Source: Loripinus fragilis (Eukaryota; Mollusca; Bivalvia; Lucinida; Lucinidae). From it: a stretch of 64,000 bases of DNA. The notes beneath the pieces are model-generated. The model worked only from the letters and a program-made list of their open reading frames with translations. It was not told the DNA's origin and searched no databases. The stretch's first letter is position 1, and each line of letters begins with the position of its first letter. Below are positions 34,901 to 46,900 of this stretch, in pieces. The stretch lies in NCBI GenBank assembly GCA_964019695.1, contig OZ026525.1, positions 83,648,279-83,712,278 on the forward strand. Direction: 5' to 3'. The position numbers and the translations under genes were made by a program.

Positions 34901-37900
34901 CCTTTTTTATAATTGCAACTTAATTGTTTGAATAGTGTGACGCATGACAGTAAATACAGATTAGTTTCCCTTTGAGGATCAAAGATGGCGGATGAAGCAA
35001 AGCGGAACTTCAACGTGAGTTTTTGTTGGTAAAATAACTGTTACTACATATACGTGCAGGTACGGACCCGTATCCCTATACTTGTCAGTAGTTGTTTCAC
35101 AAACTACCGGACTCCGAGACATTCCTCATAGACGAGGCTCGGGGTCCGGTACCAGACCCCTAGAATCAGTGTCTAGGGTCCGGTACCGGACACGTAGCCC
35201 CGCAGTCTAGGGGTCCGGTATCGGACCCGGAGACAGTGTCATTTGCTAATGAAAAATATATGTGTGATTTATGATACCAGTCTAAGCGTTTTTCTAGTCT
35301 TTACTAGTTTGTACAGTCAATCTATTTTCTGTTGTTTTTTTTTCTCAATATAGCTCTTATATATCAATTTATCAATCTCTTCTGCAGAAATCCAGGTTGA
35401 CAAATTTATGGGCCGAAATTGACATGGGCCGATTTTGTTATGGGCCAAAATGACCCGGAACCAGCAGGACTTTAGCGTTTGTTCAGTGTCTGTCTCTGAT
35501 TCTAAGCTTATCTTTCTTTCTATGCATACTGACATGCTCCATGAACATAATGTCAGGGTGTGCTAATTCACAGGTGAAAGACGCGATGAATTTGTTGTTC
35601 ATAAAAAATTTGAGACAGTATATCCTGCAATTTACTGTCGGAAATAGTTTGACATCATTAATTATGTCACATTTCGTTTGATGACGTGCTGCTTTATGTC
35701 GCTTCCAACGCTCCAATTTGAGACAAAACTGCAGAAGTGCATTAGAATGGGGATAACCATATTCAAAATTTTCACTTGTGGAGATATACATTCAGAAATT
35801 GTGATTTATCCCCTAAATATATCCCCTCTCACAGAATAGCAAATAAATTTGTGAATTAGAAGGGAGACATCAAGTAATTTAAATTCGGAAATGTTGGCGA
35901 TAATTTTATTTTCCGGAATAGCTTTAAAAGACATATTTGCAACATTAAAAATGTGCAACAGGGAATGATTTACCTATATCTGCGAAGTGAATGACAGAGC
36001 GATTTAGCGAGGATTTTATTTTCACGAAACTTTGCATATGTGAAGTAAATAAAACCCTCGCGAAAATTGTCCTAATTTACAGTAATTAAAGTTAGTGCCA
36101 GTGTGGGGACCAGTCCTGTCCTTCAGGGTAAATCTGGATAATAATGCTATAAAGATTCAAATTGCAGGCTGCCATTCCCGCCAAAATTAAATTGCCATTT
36201 TTCTACACTAAAAATATGATGTTAGGGCTTTAGATAAGCCTGCGTACCCTGACCACGTAAATTACGAAAATATTTAACAGGATACCCATTTTTTTAAATT
36301 CTTGTGCCAGACATGATACATGTACGAAAATCAAAAAAAGCATTACACAATTAATATTTTTCAGAGCGTAATGTCGGAAATGTTATATTTCGTTTCTTGT
36401 TTACACGTTAGGAAAAAGGTAGAGGAAATCAGAATTAGTTTCCCTTCCCTTCGGGCATGTTTGTTTTATTACAGAGATATTGCAAATCTTCGTAACCGAA
36501 TTCTAAATATAGATCAGTTAGAAATGAAACAAGCGTTAGTCTCCGGTGGATCAATAGTGAAGCTTGCAGAAACAATCAGAAACCGCCTACTTTGTTTTAC
36601 TTACTGTTTCACAACTCGCTGTCTGCAGAATGTTATAAACATTTAAGCCATTCAGGCACTTTGCTTTCTTGCAAGATAGTACAGTAATTACCCTAAAGCA
36701 TCTCTGAAGTCCAGCGGCTTTTTCTTTTTGGAAAAGTTATTAGACAGGTGACGGGTTAGGTGTTGCGAGAATTTACACAAAATCCAAACAAGAACTGGCT
36801 TATACAAAAGTCGGTCCTATCGTATTTCGGTCTGTCTAATGATTTATGAGAATAGAATCATTCAGATCAGGTTTTTCTTGAACTTTTAAGTAGCACCTAG
36901 TTCACATTCTATATTTTGATGATTTCCACACAACCCTTCACTCACTGACCCCTCCCAAAGCGTACAAAAGTCACCAAAATGGGACACGGAATACTCCAAT
37001 TGGCACCTTATTTCCCAAACATTCTTCTCCTCCAACACCCCCATCTCCCCACTGTGGCTTTGTTGTATTTCTGCAAAACCAAAAACCTACTATGCCAAAA
37101 AGAAATTCAATTCATTATCTTTACTGTTTGCTTTCTTGTTAATAAACAGCCTAGGAAAACAAGCAGTAAGCCCAGGCTCAATTAACCAGTGTAGCTTTGT
37201 CGTTTCTTTGTGTATGTTTTTAAGACAAACAGTCAGTACTCCTTAAAATATCGCGTTACTCCTTTTTTACAAAATGGACCAGTACTGTACTCTTTTGAAA
37301 ATAAAGCTTATCTAAAGCCCTGGATGTACAAAATTGCCATATGGTATCAGACCAAGAGATAAGGGTGCGTATAAAAATAATAATAATTCAGCGTTTTTAT
37401 TTGGGATATTGGGAAGCTACCTTTTCCTTCACATTTGGGAAAATATATCATAAAAAATGGGAAAATAAGTACTAAAATACATGAAATTGGGAAAATAAAG
37501 GCCATTTTTGGATCGGAAATGGCTCCCATATAAGGTGTTAAAAATGGCCAAATAAAATCAGTGCAATTAAAAATTATTTTTCTTATGATATTTCTCGACA
37601 AAAACATATGTTGTGGGTACTCAAAAGAACCGTCTCAAAAGAATCGTCTCTGAGTCTAAAAAAACCTGTCTCATTGAGACAGTTCTTTTGAGCACCCAAA
37701 ACAAATGTTTAAACTGATGGGTAGGAAAATATTCACAATTTTACTCCTAAAAATTTGGTTTATCTAGACCGTTGGGTATATTTCCAACCTTTACAATGGT
37801 GCAGTCAAATCCAGATGCACTTTTTAAATACTTTCAAGAATGAGCTGACAACATGTTAAAAAAAATGTTTTGAAATGAACATGATTGGTAATTTGCTATT

Positions 37901-40900
37901 AGACATGCATGAAATTATTCTAGTTAATGACTTGAGATATAATTATTGTAAGCTCTCTCAGCCTCATGTAATGCACACCAATTTAGAAACATTATATTTC
38001 ATAAGCATCGACAATTTTACAGAGTCAGATTCTGAGAGCTTAATAGTTTTTAAAATGTAAGAACAAATTGAAAAAAGTAACTTTAGTAACTTACCATTCA
38101 CATCTCGTACAAAATATGAAACCTGTGCAAATTGCACAGGTTTCATATTTTGTACATGCCGGGCCGCGTAGCGCAGTAGGTAACGTGTCTGGCTACAGAT
38201 GCGTGTCTGACTGCAGATCCAGGGGTCGCGAGTTCGATCCCGGTCCGGTCCCATACTTTCGTGGAGATTGATCATGAAATGATTTCTACGGTCATTCTCC
38301 TCCCTTCCGCTGATTCATTCAAGAAGGGTTGTTGTCAGTTACAAGCGAAAGTATGTGCACGAATTACTGGTTAACCGCTTGTTCAAGCCTGCCCAGGAAA
38401 AAGTGCGGTTAGGTGAAATGACCGTCCCGCAATGACCATAGCTGTTGACTTGGGACGTAAAGCAACAAAACCAACCAAAAATATTTTGTACATTTCACAT
38501 GGTTATATCCCTTAAAGGATGACCCTATGACCTTGACTGGTTATATTTCAGGCTCTAGTGTGGGATGATGCTCTGACTGGGCCATTTGGGTTGATTGCTG
38601 AATATTCTCTTCTTAAGGTAGGTAATTGAAACCTTATACACATGGGCTCCTCACCGGCATCACTGTGTTGTGGTCCTTGAGCAAGACACATTTATCCTAG
38701 CTTAGTACTGGTTCAACCCTGGTCACCCAGGAAGACCCGTCCCTGTTTAACTGAAAGATTGTTGATTGGACGTAAATATTCAAATCAAACACATGGGCCC
38801 AGATATGTAACCTTTTTCATGCTCAACTCATATGAGCATGAAAACTGTTATCTTCATAAATGTCAAAGTACACGTACAAACAAATGAGATATTTTTCTTC
38901 TTTTTTTGCTCAGAACTGAGGACCATGTCTTTTGTTGCAGCCATAAATTTTAAAATGCCAATTGTTGGCATTTTAAAATTCATGACAGAAATAAATTTCA
39001 AGCTCAAGTGAGATAAGCCTGAAAAAAGTTTCATATCCATGGAGCCTGACTATTTAATGCAATGAATAGCTAGTCTGATTGATGGTCTATTAGTCTAACT
39101 TCAATGTATTGGGAAATGTGTCATGAGTTTGAGCCCCAGTCTGTTCATGTACATGTATAATTGAACTTTTTGATTACTGTAAAGGCGGCACGCCATGAAT
39201 GCGTAAATAGGACTGGTCTACTTGAGACATGGGGAAAGCTGAAAATGAGGTGTGTTTTTATTCGAAAGTAACTGTATCATTGTACCATAACACCTTAGTA
39301 AAGACAGTAATTATTTAAACTTTAAAACACCAGCAAAATAACTACATTTGAAAGTGTCTGTTTATTGTTTAACATAAGTATAGATGCAAACAGTGTGGAC
39401 CCAAAGAGGCTTCAAAATGTTACAGCAGACAACAAAAACATACGACTTTTTGTGATATGCGTTTAAAGGGTTAATACATGTGAGGTCAGTGTATATACGG
39501 TCAGGACTTTCATGAAATGCATGCACGTTTGTGCTGCCCAAAAAGCTTATTAACTTTTTTACAAATTATAAATAAAACCTGATTTCCCTTCCTTAGCAGA
39601 TGTAATAGCCAAACCAAGCCCAGATATGAATATTAAAGTTGCTGCCTTTACTGTAAGCGAAAAGTCTATTAATACTTTTGTAGAGATTATTCTGATCCAA
39701 GTAAGGTAGCTACTGATGCAAGAATGTATTATTACTATTATATACACTTAATATTACAGGCACATTTAAAAAGATTAGTAAAAATAGTGTTGTTGAAAAC
39801 GATATTATAACCCAGACCAACAGAAATGTAATCTTTATACACATTTTTTAAAATATGAAAGTAACCCCATTGTGATAGGATGTCCGTTACAACACTGCAA
39901 ATTTTCTTGTAAATAAACAAGATTTGAAGGCGATAAAATCACATTTAAAAGGTCATATGATAAACAGAATCTTACACTTGTGATCATTTCATATGAAATG
40001 ATCACTTGTGTCTGAGCCTCTATATATTTTAATGTCAAACAAGAGTTGCTGATTGATAAATTGTGAAATATTGTTCAAAAGAGAAAATACTTTTTTCCTA
40101 ATATTCACATTCAAGAAAGCAAAGTGTTCAATGCAAATAGAGGAGATTCAATATGTTACAAGGTTCTGTGATCTCCATGGTCCCTCAGCAATCTACAGTG
40201 AAGTCCCTTTATAATGCTATATTTGGGGTTCATAGGAAAGGACCATGTTATAGACTAATTGTATTATAAAGGGAACGAATAACAGGAAAACTAACATTTA
40301 ATGGCCATTTTCCTTTAATTCTATTGTAAAACTCAACTGTAATAAAAATTTGGAACCACAACATGACCATGCTATATCCAAATCAGTGTTATAATGAGGT
40401 GTTTAAGCCTTTGTGGAACCAAAACCCCCCTAAACGGGTCCTTTGGCAAACAGTGAAGACCCTGAGGAAATGCCACATAATGTGGCATTTCATCAGGGTC
40501 TGCACTGTTTGCTAAAACAAAATCGATCTTCAGAGAAATGAATACAATATTTATTTGGAAATTATGACCTGTGACCCCTCAATATATACAATGGACCATC
40601 CCAAGTGTTTTGTATAAAACCAGGAGGAAGAATACATGGGTGCACAAAGGGTTAATAAAGGGACATACTGCACTAGTATCGAGTAAGACGTATTTATCTG
40701 CATAATAATTCTTTCTCCACAGGAGCATGATGTTGAGAAGATGTTCCCCCTTAGGGCTCAGCCCCTGCCACCTAGCAATGTACAAAATGTTATATTTGTC
40801 ACAAGACCGAAGCTGGACCTGATGGATCAGATTGCCCAGAACCTACTCAAGTAAGTTGTAAAATGAGTCGTGACATGTGATTTCCAACAATGTGGCATTT

Positions 40901-43900
40901 TGACAAGTGTAGACTCAAACGAGCCTGTGCAGCCTACTTTTAAGCTTAGAAACTCCAACTGGTGTTCGGTCAGAAGCTTAACACTCATAGAATATTCAAG
41001 CAACTAGCAAAGGCTCTGATCAGACTGTGCGTATGCACAGGCTGATCTGAGGCTTTGCTGGTTGCACATACCACATTGTTGGAAATCTTATGTCACGGCT
41101 CAAAATGTAGACAGGCAGTGGCAAGGTTTCACTCTTTAACTACTAGTATCATCTGCTAATAACCTTTGCAAACAGTTTGGACCCAGATCAGGCCGGACAA
41201 AATGTAGGGCCTAATCTGGATTTACCTACTAGTATTGTCCGCTGATAACCTTTGCAAACAGTTTGGACCCAGATCAGGCCCGACAAAACGTCAGGCCTAA
41301 TCTGGATCCAAACTGTTTGACATTATGATTGTATTTCTGAAATATTTTTTCACATACATGTCCATCTCAATAAGAATAGATACCCTGCTTTAAGGTCATA
41401 TGCTACTAAATACTTCCCACATTGAAATCTCTTCAATACTTTCCATACAGTTTGTTTTATGCATGGACTGTCAATTTATGAAATAAAAAGGATATGTGAC
41501 TGTGCTCAATTTTTCATAATCGCATGTGCAAGTTTTTAGCCTTTGATCAATTTTCTGAACAAATTAAAGAATAACCTAAGTTCTAAACATCAAGCTAAAA
41601 TAGCAGTAATATTCACCTAGCTTCTTTATTTTAATTATTGCTTATGGCCTCAAGCCTTCTAGCAATTTTAAAAATGTATTTGTAATACCAAGCCATGACA
41701 AGATACTGCATGATGTATTTTGGTAATTCGCCAAAACGTTAGATTTGTTTTTTGAGTGATTATATATTAAAAAATCTGACATTGATAATCTTAATATTTT
41801 GCTTTTATGCCATGGACTATCATAATACCTTTTAGAATTTTTTTTCAAAATGGGGGTCATCGTACTAATTATCTTTCAGGAGCGCCAAATTTACCCCCAC
41901 CCCACAGATTTTGTGCATAATTCAATATAAAACGTAAATGAGTGGACATATTTGTCATTTATATAATTCCTTATTATTTGTATGAAGTAAATCTGCATAA
42001 AAAGCTAAAAAAGAAAAACACTGTAATTTATGTGCCCACCCAGGAACTGACCCCAGTCCACCCGTTCCCCAGTCTGAGACGCTAACCACTAGGCTAGGAG
42101 GGCAAGTTGTTTGCGGCTCGTAATAATCATACATCAAGAATAGATAAATTATTTCTGCCTTAACCGACGCAGAAATGATGCGCATGGGATTTACCAACAT
42201 ATGTCTTTAAGGTCAAGGCCAAAGAAGGAGGTCAAAGGTCACATATACAGAATTTGTGACTACAGATTTTCTGTCAGCTCCATACCTCGTGAGCCCATTG
42301 TCAGATTGTGAAAATAGTTCACAAACATGCTCACCTTATTAGGGCAATGTGCAGAACCAAGGTTTCAGACAACCTGCTTCAAGGTCATAGTGAGAGGTCA
42401 AAGCAAATGATTTAGATCTCCATGCCTCCTGAAACCCTGCGCCAATTCATAAAACATTTCACAAACATATCCACCTCTATGAGGCGACATGCAAAACAAA
42501 GGTTTCTGACTCTGTTTCAAGGTCAAGGTCATAGCGTAAGGTCACATGAACATACATGTAGTTTGTGACCACTCCATATGAGCTGTGACATGAGATTTCC
42601 AACAATGTGTTGTGTGCGACTTGCAAAGCCTCAGATCAGCCTGTGCATACGCGCAGTCTGATCAGAGCCTTTGCTAGTCCCTTGCGTATTTTATGAGTGT
42701 TGAGCTACTGACTGAACATCATCTGGAGATTCTAAGCTTATAAGGAGACGACACAGGCTCGTCTGAGTCTACACTTGTCAAAATACCACATTGTTGGTAA
42801 TCACATGTCACGGCTCATATCTCCTGTCTGATTTTGAACCCTTAAAGCGCCAATCGCAACAAAAGTCGTCTGCTTTTCTCGTCTGCTGAAATGTTTAGGA
42901 AGCCTCTTTTACAAATAGTGTGGACCCAGATCAGACTGCTCCTATAGGAGCAGTCTGATCTGGGTCCACCCTGTTTGCTTCTATACTTGAATAAGTCAGT
43001 AATGTTAGGCAATTATTTGCAGCAGACGACTTCAGGAGACGACATTTTCAGATGCATCTTTTGCTTGGTGCTTAAAAGGTTAAAATATTTCATACATGTC
43101 CACCTCAACTAGATGATGTACAGAGTGAAGGTTTCATACACCTTGCTTCAAGGTCTAAGGGAGATGTCAGAGGTCACATGATGTACAGACTTTGTCTGCT
43201 CCATATCCCATGAACCCCTTCTCTGAATTCAAAAAGTATTTTGCGCATATGTCTAGTGCAATAAGACAATATGCTCAGTCTTTCCAACTATCAGGTAACA
43301 TTCATTGGAGGAGGTCAAAGGTTTCACATACAGAATGGGAGTATGCTTGATAGTACATGTACTTGTCTTTTAATTGACCAGTACAGTTGCTGTTCAGGGA
43401 TATCAAATAAGCAATGCATTAAACTTTTTCATTTTCATTGTAACTGAAACTCATTTAAAAGCTATTTTTAACTGTTGATCTTGAGTTAATCCATGCAAGC
43501 CTAGTGTCTTTTTTGTGAAACATACACAAACAATAGAGACCCAGATCAGACGTGTAAAATGCAGCATCTGATCAGGGTCTCCACTGTTTGCTTACAAAAT
43601 GTTCAACTAAAATTTTGATGAAATGAAAAATATGACTCGGCAACCCTTAAAAAGAAACTGACTGGTCCAATTGATAAGAGTGGGAAATTCCAATTGGCTC
43701 AAATGTGTTCATAACAGTTGAGTCTATTTGTTTACAGGGAGGACCAGAAGGGAGGATTCAGGAAGGAATATCATATCATATTTGTGCCCAGAAAGAGTCT
43801 GTTATGTGAGAAAAAGTTAAAGGTATTATTATCACTTGACCCTTTGTAGACTAGAAACCCCTAAAAGGGTACTTTGGCAAACAGTGAAGACCCAGATGAA

Positions 43901-46900
43901 ATGCAGCATCTACAGGCCTAGGGTATCTTAAAACGGGGACCTTTTTTCAAATTGCAATAATCCCTTTATAAAATGTTAAAACCTTTTGATTTTTTTTTGT
44001 GGCTGTAGCAAAGTGATATCCTTTCCTCTGATGATGTTTCACCACCAGATGGCAATTCAAGAAGAAGTGACATCATGATGCCATCATAATGTAATCATGA
44101 CATCATTTATTTGTTGTCTGCATGTTTGCTGTTGTTAAAATGACTTCCAGTGAAAATTCCCTCATGTCAGAGCATTCTCAGGCTTACATATTTAGGAAAC
44201 AAGAAAAATGGAAATTCTTTATAAATCAAAGAACTGGTCCAGGTGATAAAATGGTCTGTTTGTGGTGAAACTGGAGAATTAAGCTGCAGAAAGGGAAGTG
44301 GTAGGCCAATAAATCTGTATTTATGGTCAAACAATAAGAAAATTTTCACAATTAATTTTAAGTATATACACCCGTAGTCCCTTTTCTCGACCTTTGAAAT
44401 TGGATAATAAGAAGGTATTTTACTGGCCTTTCCAAGGCGGTACTTCTTTTGTGGATCTTTTATGTTTTTGTTCTGTCTTGTGTTTGCTATGTCTTTGTAC
44501 GCATCTGTTTATATGTGCTTTGTGGTCACCTGCTGGGAAAGGGCTGACCTCTTGGCTCTCGTTTGTGGTGTCTAACTGTGAGTTTGTCACTTTCCCATTG
44601 GTATCCTGGGTCAGGTGTGGTACTTGATTGTATTGATTCCTGATCTTTGCACCCTTACTTACTTTTCTTAGTTGGTAAACAAACTAATAATGAGTGCAAC
44701 TGTAGAACCCTGTTGGCATCCATAAAGCTGCAAAAATAATGGTGAAAAAACAAGCCGGCTGCCTTGTGATTTTTCTACAACAAGTAAAATACAATGTTCA
44801 AAATTGTCTTATTGCTGGTATCCGTTTTACAAGTAGATATACCTTTCTGTACAATTTAGCAGTGGAAAACCAGATACACTCAAAAAATCCCTTCAAGAAT
44901 GAGCTGACAACATGCTATAAACTTACAGTAAATGTTCTAAAATTGTGAACAATATAAATTGCCTGCCCAAATCCCTATACAAACAGTGCAGACCCAGACC
45001 TGAAGAAGCAGTCTGGTCAGGGTCTTCCCTGTTTGCTATTCTGGAAGCAGTCTGGTCAGGGTCTCCTCTGTTTGCTATTCTGACAAGCATTTTGTGGATT
45101 CCAGCCCTGAGATTCAAACAATTTATTTGAGAACAGAAAGCGAAAAGTGTTCGAAATTTTAGAACATTTACCAGGCCCCCAGATAAGAGTGCATAACTGA
45201 AAATTATTTTTTTTATTTCTCATCCAAAACATATGTTGTGGTTGCTCAAAAGAACCGTCTCGATGAGACGGTTCTTTTGAGCACCCAAAACACGTGTTTA
45301 AACTTATAATTAAGAAAGTAATCACAATTATATGCTAATTTTTTTTAGCTTAACTGGCCCTATGATATACTGAAATGTACATGATAGTAAATTGTTGTCT
45401 TTTCTGCTACAATCGTAGGAAATGTAGGACATATGAAACTACAAAATGCACCCTTTTCATATTCTGAACATTTTGTGTGGTTGTACACCTAAGTGACATT
45501 TGATTTCGGTCCATTTATCTTGTGTTTTGCTTTTGTCCAACATTCCATTATTTATAATATGTATGTTTCCTCATGGGCTTTATAGCCTTTTGGACTTTTT
45601 AAATAAACCGATCTTATCATTTTCAGGAAGCCGGAGTTCATGGATCGCTGACAAATATTGAGGAGTTTAGTTTGACCCTGATACCATTTGACAGTGATAT
45701 TTTATCTATGGAGATAGAGAATTCATTTAGGGTAAGACTACAGTATTTAGCTATGAGGCAGGGTTTTATGCTTAAAAAGTTGCCAGAAATCTGTATCTGT
45801 ACACTATCTGCATTACAAAACAAACATAGATACCATTTTCTACTTCATTATGTGCACATATAAGCACACATTGAGTACAATAAGTGTTCCAGTATAATTT
45901 AGATCACTAGTTGCCTGCCAAAAAGGTCTAGACAAACTGTAACAATGATGGGTTAACATTTTCATATTTGACCACATCAACAAGGAGCTCGCTTTTCTCT
46001 GACAAAGCAGATGAAAATTGTTCTCTTTGATTTAAAGTGTGTCTGTGGGGGGAGGGGGTGAAATTTGAAGTTTCAGAAGAAGGAAAACTGTTCCTTTTAG
46101 ATAATCTGATGGCTATTTCAGTGCAGTCCCTTTATGACACTATTTTTGGGGTCCATAGAAATGGACCATGTTATAAGTGAATTGTGCTAAAAAGGGACAA
46201 TTTTACAAAAGAATTATAGGAAAATGACCATTCCATGGTCATTTTCTTATAATTCCTTTGTAAAATTTCTTGGTAAAAGTATTTGGCAGTCACAACATGA
46301 CAGTGTTTTATCCAAATCTGCGTTTTAATGTGGTGTGTAATAAAGGGACTGCACTTTACCTTCTTTAAATATTTGTTATACAGTCATTTATGTTGTAGGG
46401 AGCGCAGTTGCTCAGTGGTAGAGTGCTTGACTCGAGACCTTGGGACGGCGGGTTTGAGCCTCACCATCGTCACTGCATTGTGTTCTTGAACAAGACACAT
46501 TAATCCTAGCTTAGTACTGGTACAACCCAGGAAGACCCGTCCCTACATAACTGATAGATTGTTGATTGGACGTAAAGAATCAAATCAAACAAACACAATC
46601 ATTAATGTTGTTTTATAGGAATGTTACCTGGAGAATGACAACACCACTATGTTCTATGCAGCCCAGTCACTAGTCATGTTACAGACACTGTATGGAATCA
46701 TCCCCAACATCCACGGGAAAGGAGAATGTGCAAAGGTTGGTGGTTGGACATTACTTAAAACAGGCCTCCAGATCTAGATAAGAGTGCATACAGGAAGATA
46801 ATTTTCTTATTTCTCAACCAAAACATATGTTGTGGGTGCTCAAAAGAACCGTCTCAATGAGACGGTTCTTTTGAGCACCCAAAACACATGTTTAAATTGA

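Larger units (their letters stand above)
32038..35462. mobile_element. 3.4 kb foldback transposon in intron 1 with long arms
   Basis: Flanked by an 8 bp direct repeat AGCAGGAC (32,030-32,037 and 35,463-35,470). Outer ends are inverted and share CATTTYGGCCCATAACAA, with further GGCCCAT words. A second shared block (GGGTCCGGTACC words, 32,410-32,540 and 35,060-35,235) and a third containing an exon-like ATG segment follow. Discounting a SINE in the left arm, the arms run to about 33,040 and from about 34,925, roughly 540 bp each. No transposase is found. The 8 bp duplication is compatible with hAT or Mutator-like elements. Confidence 0.75.

Noticed and set aside
35483..35791. 102-codon minus-strand open frame beside the intron 1 element
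   Set aside because: No domain recognised and no promoter or splice evidence; kept only as intron sequence.
36320..36646. 108-codon open frame in intron 1
   Set aside because: No recognisable domain, no splice context in phase with VPS33A, and base composition like the surrounding intron.
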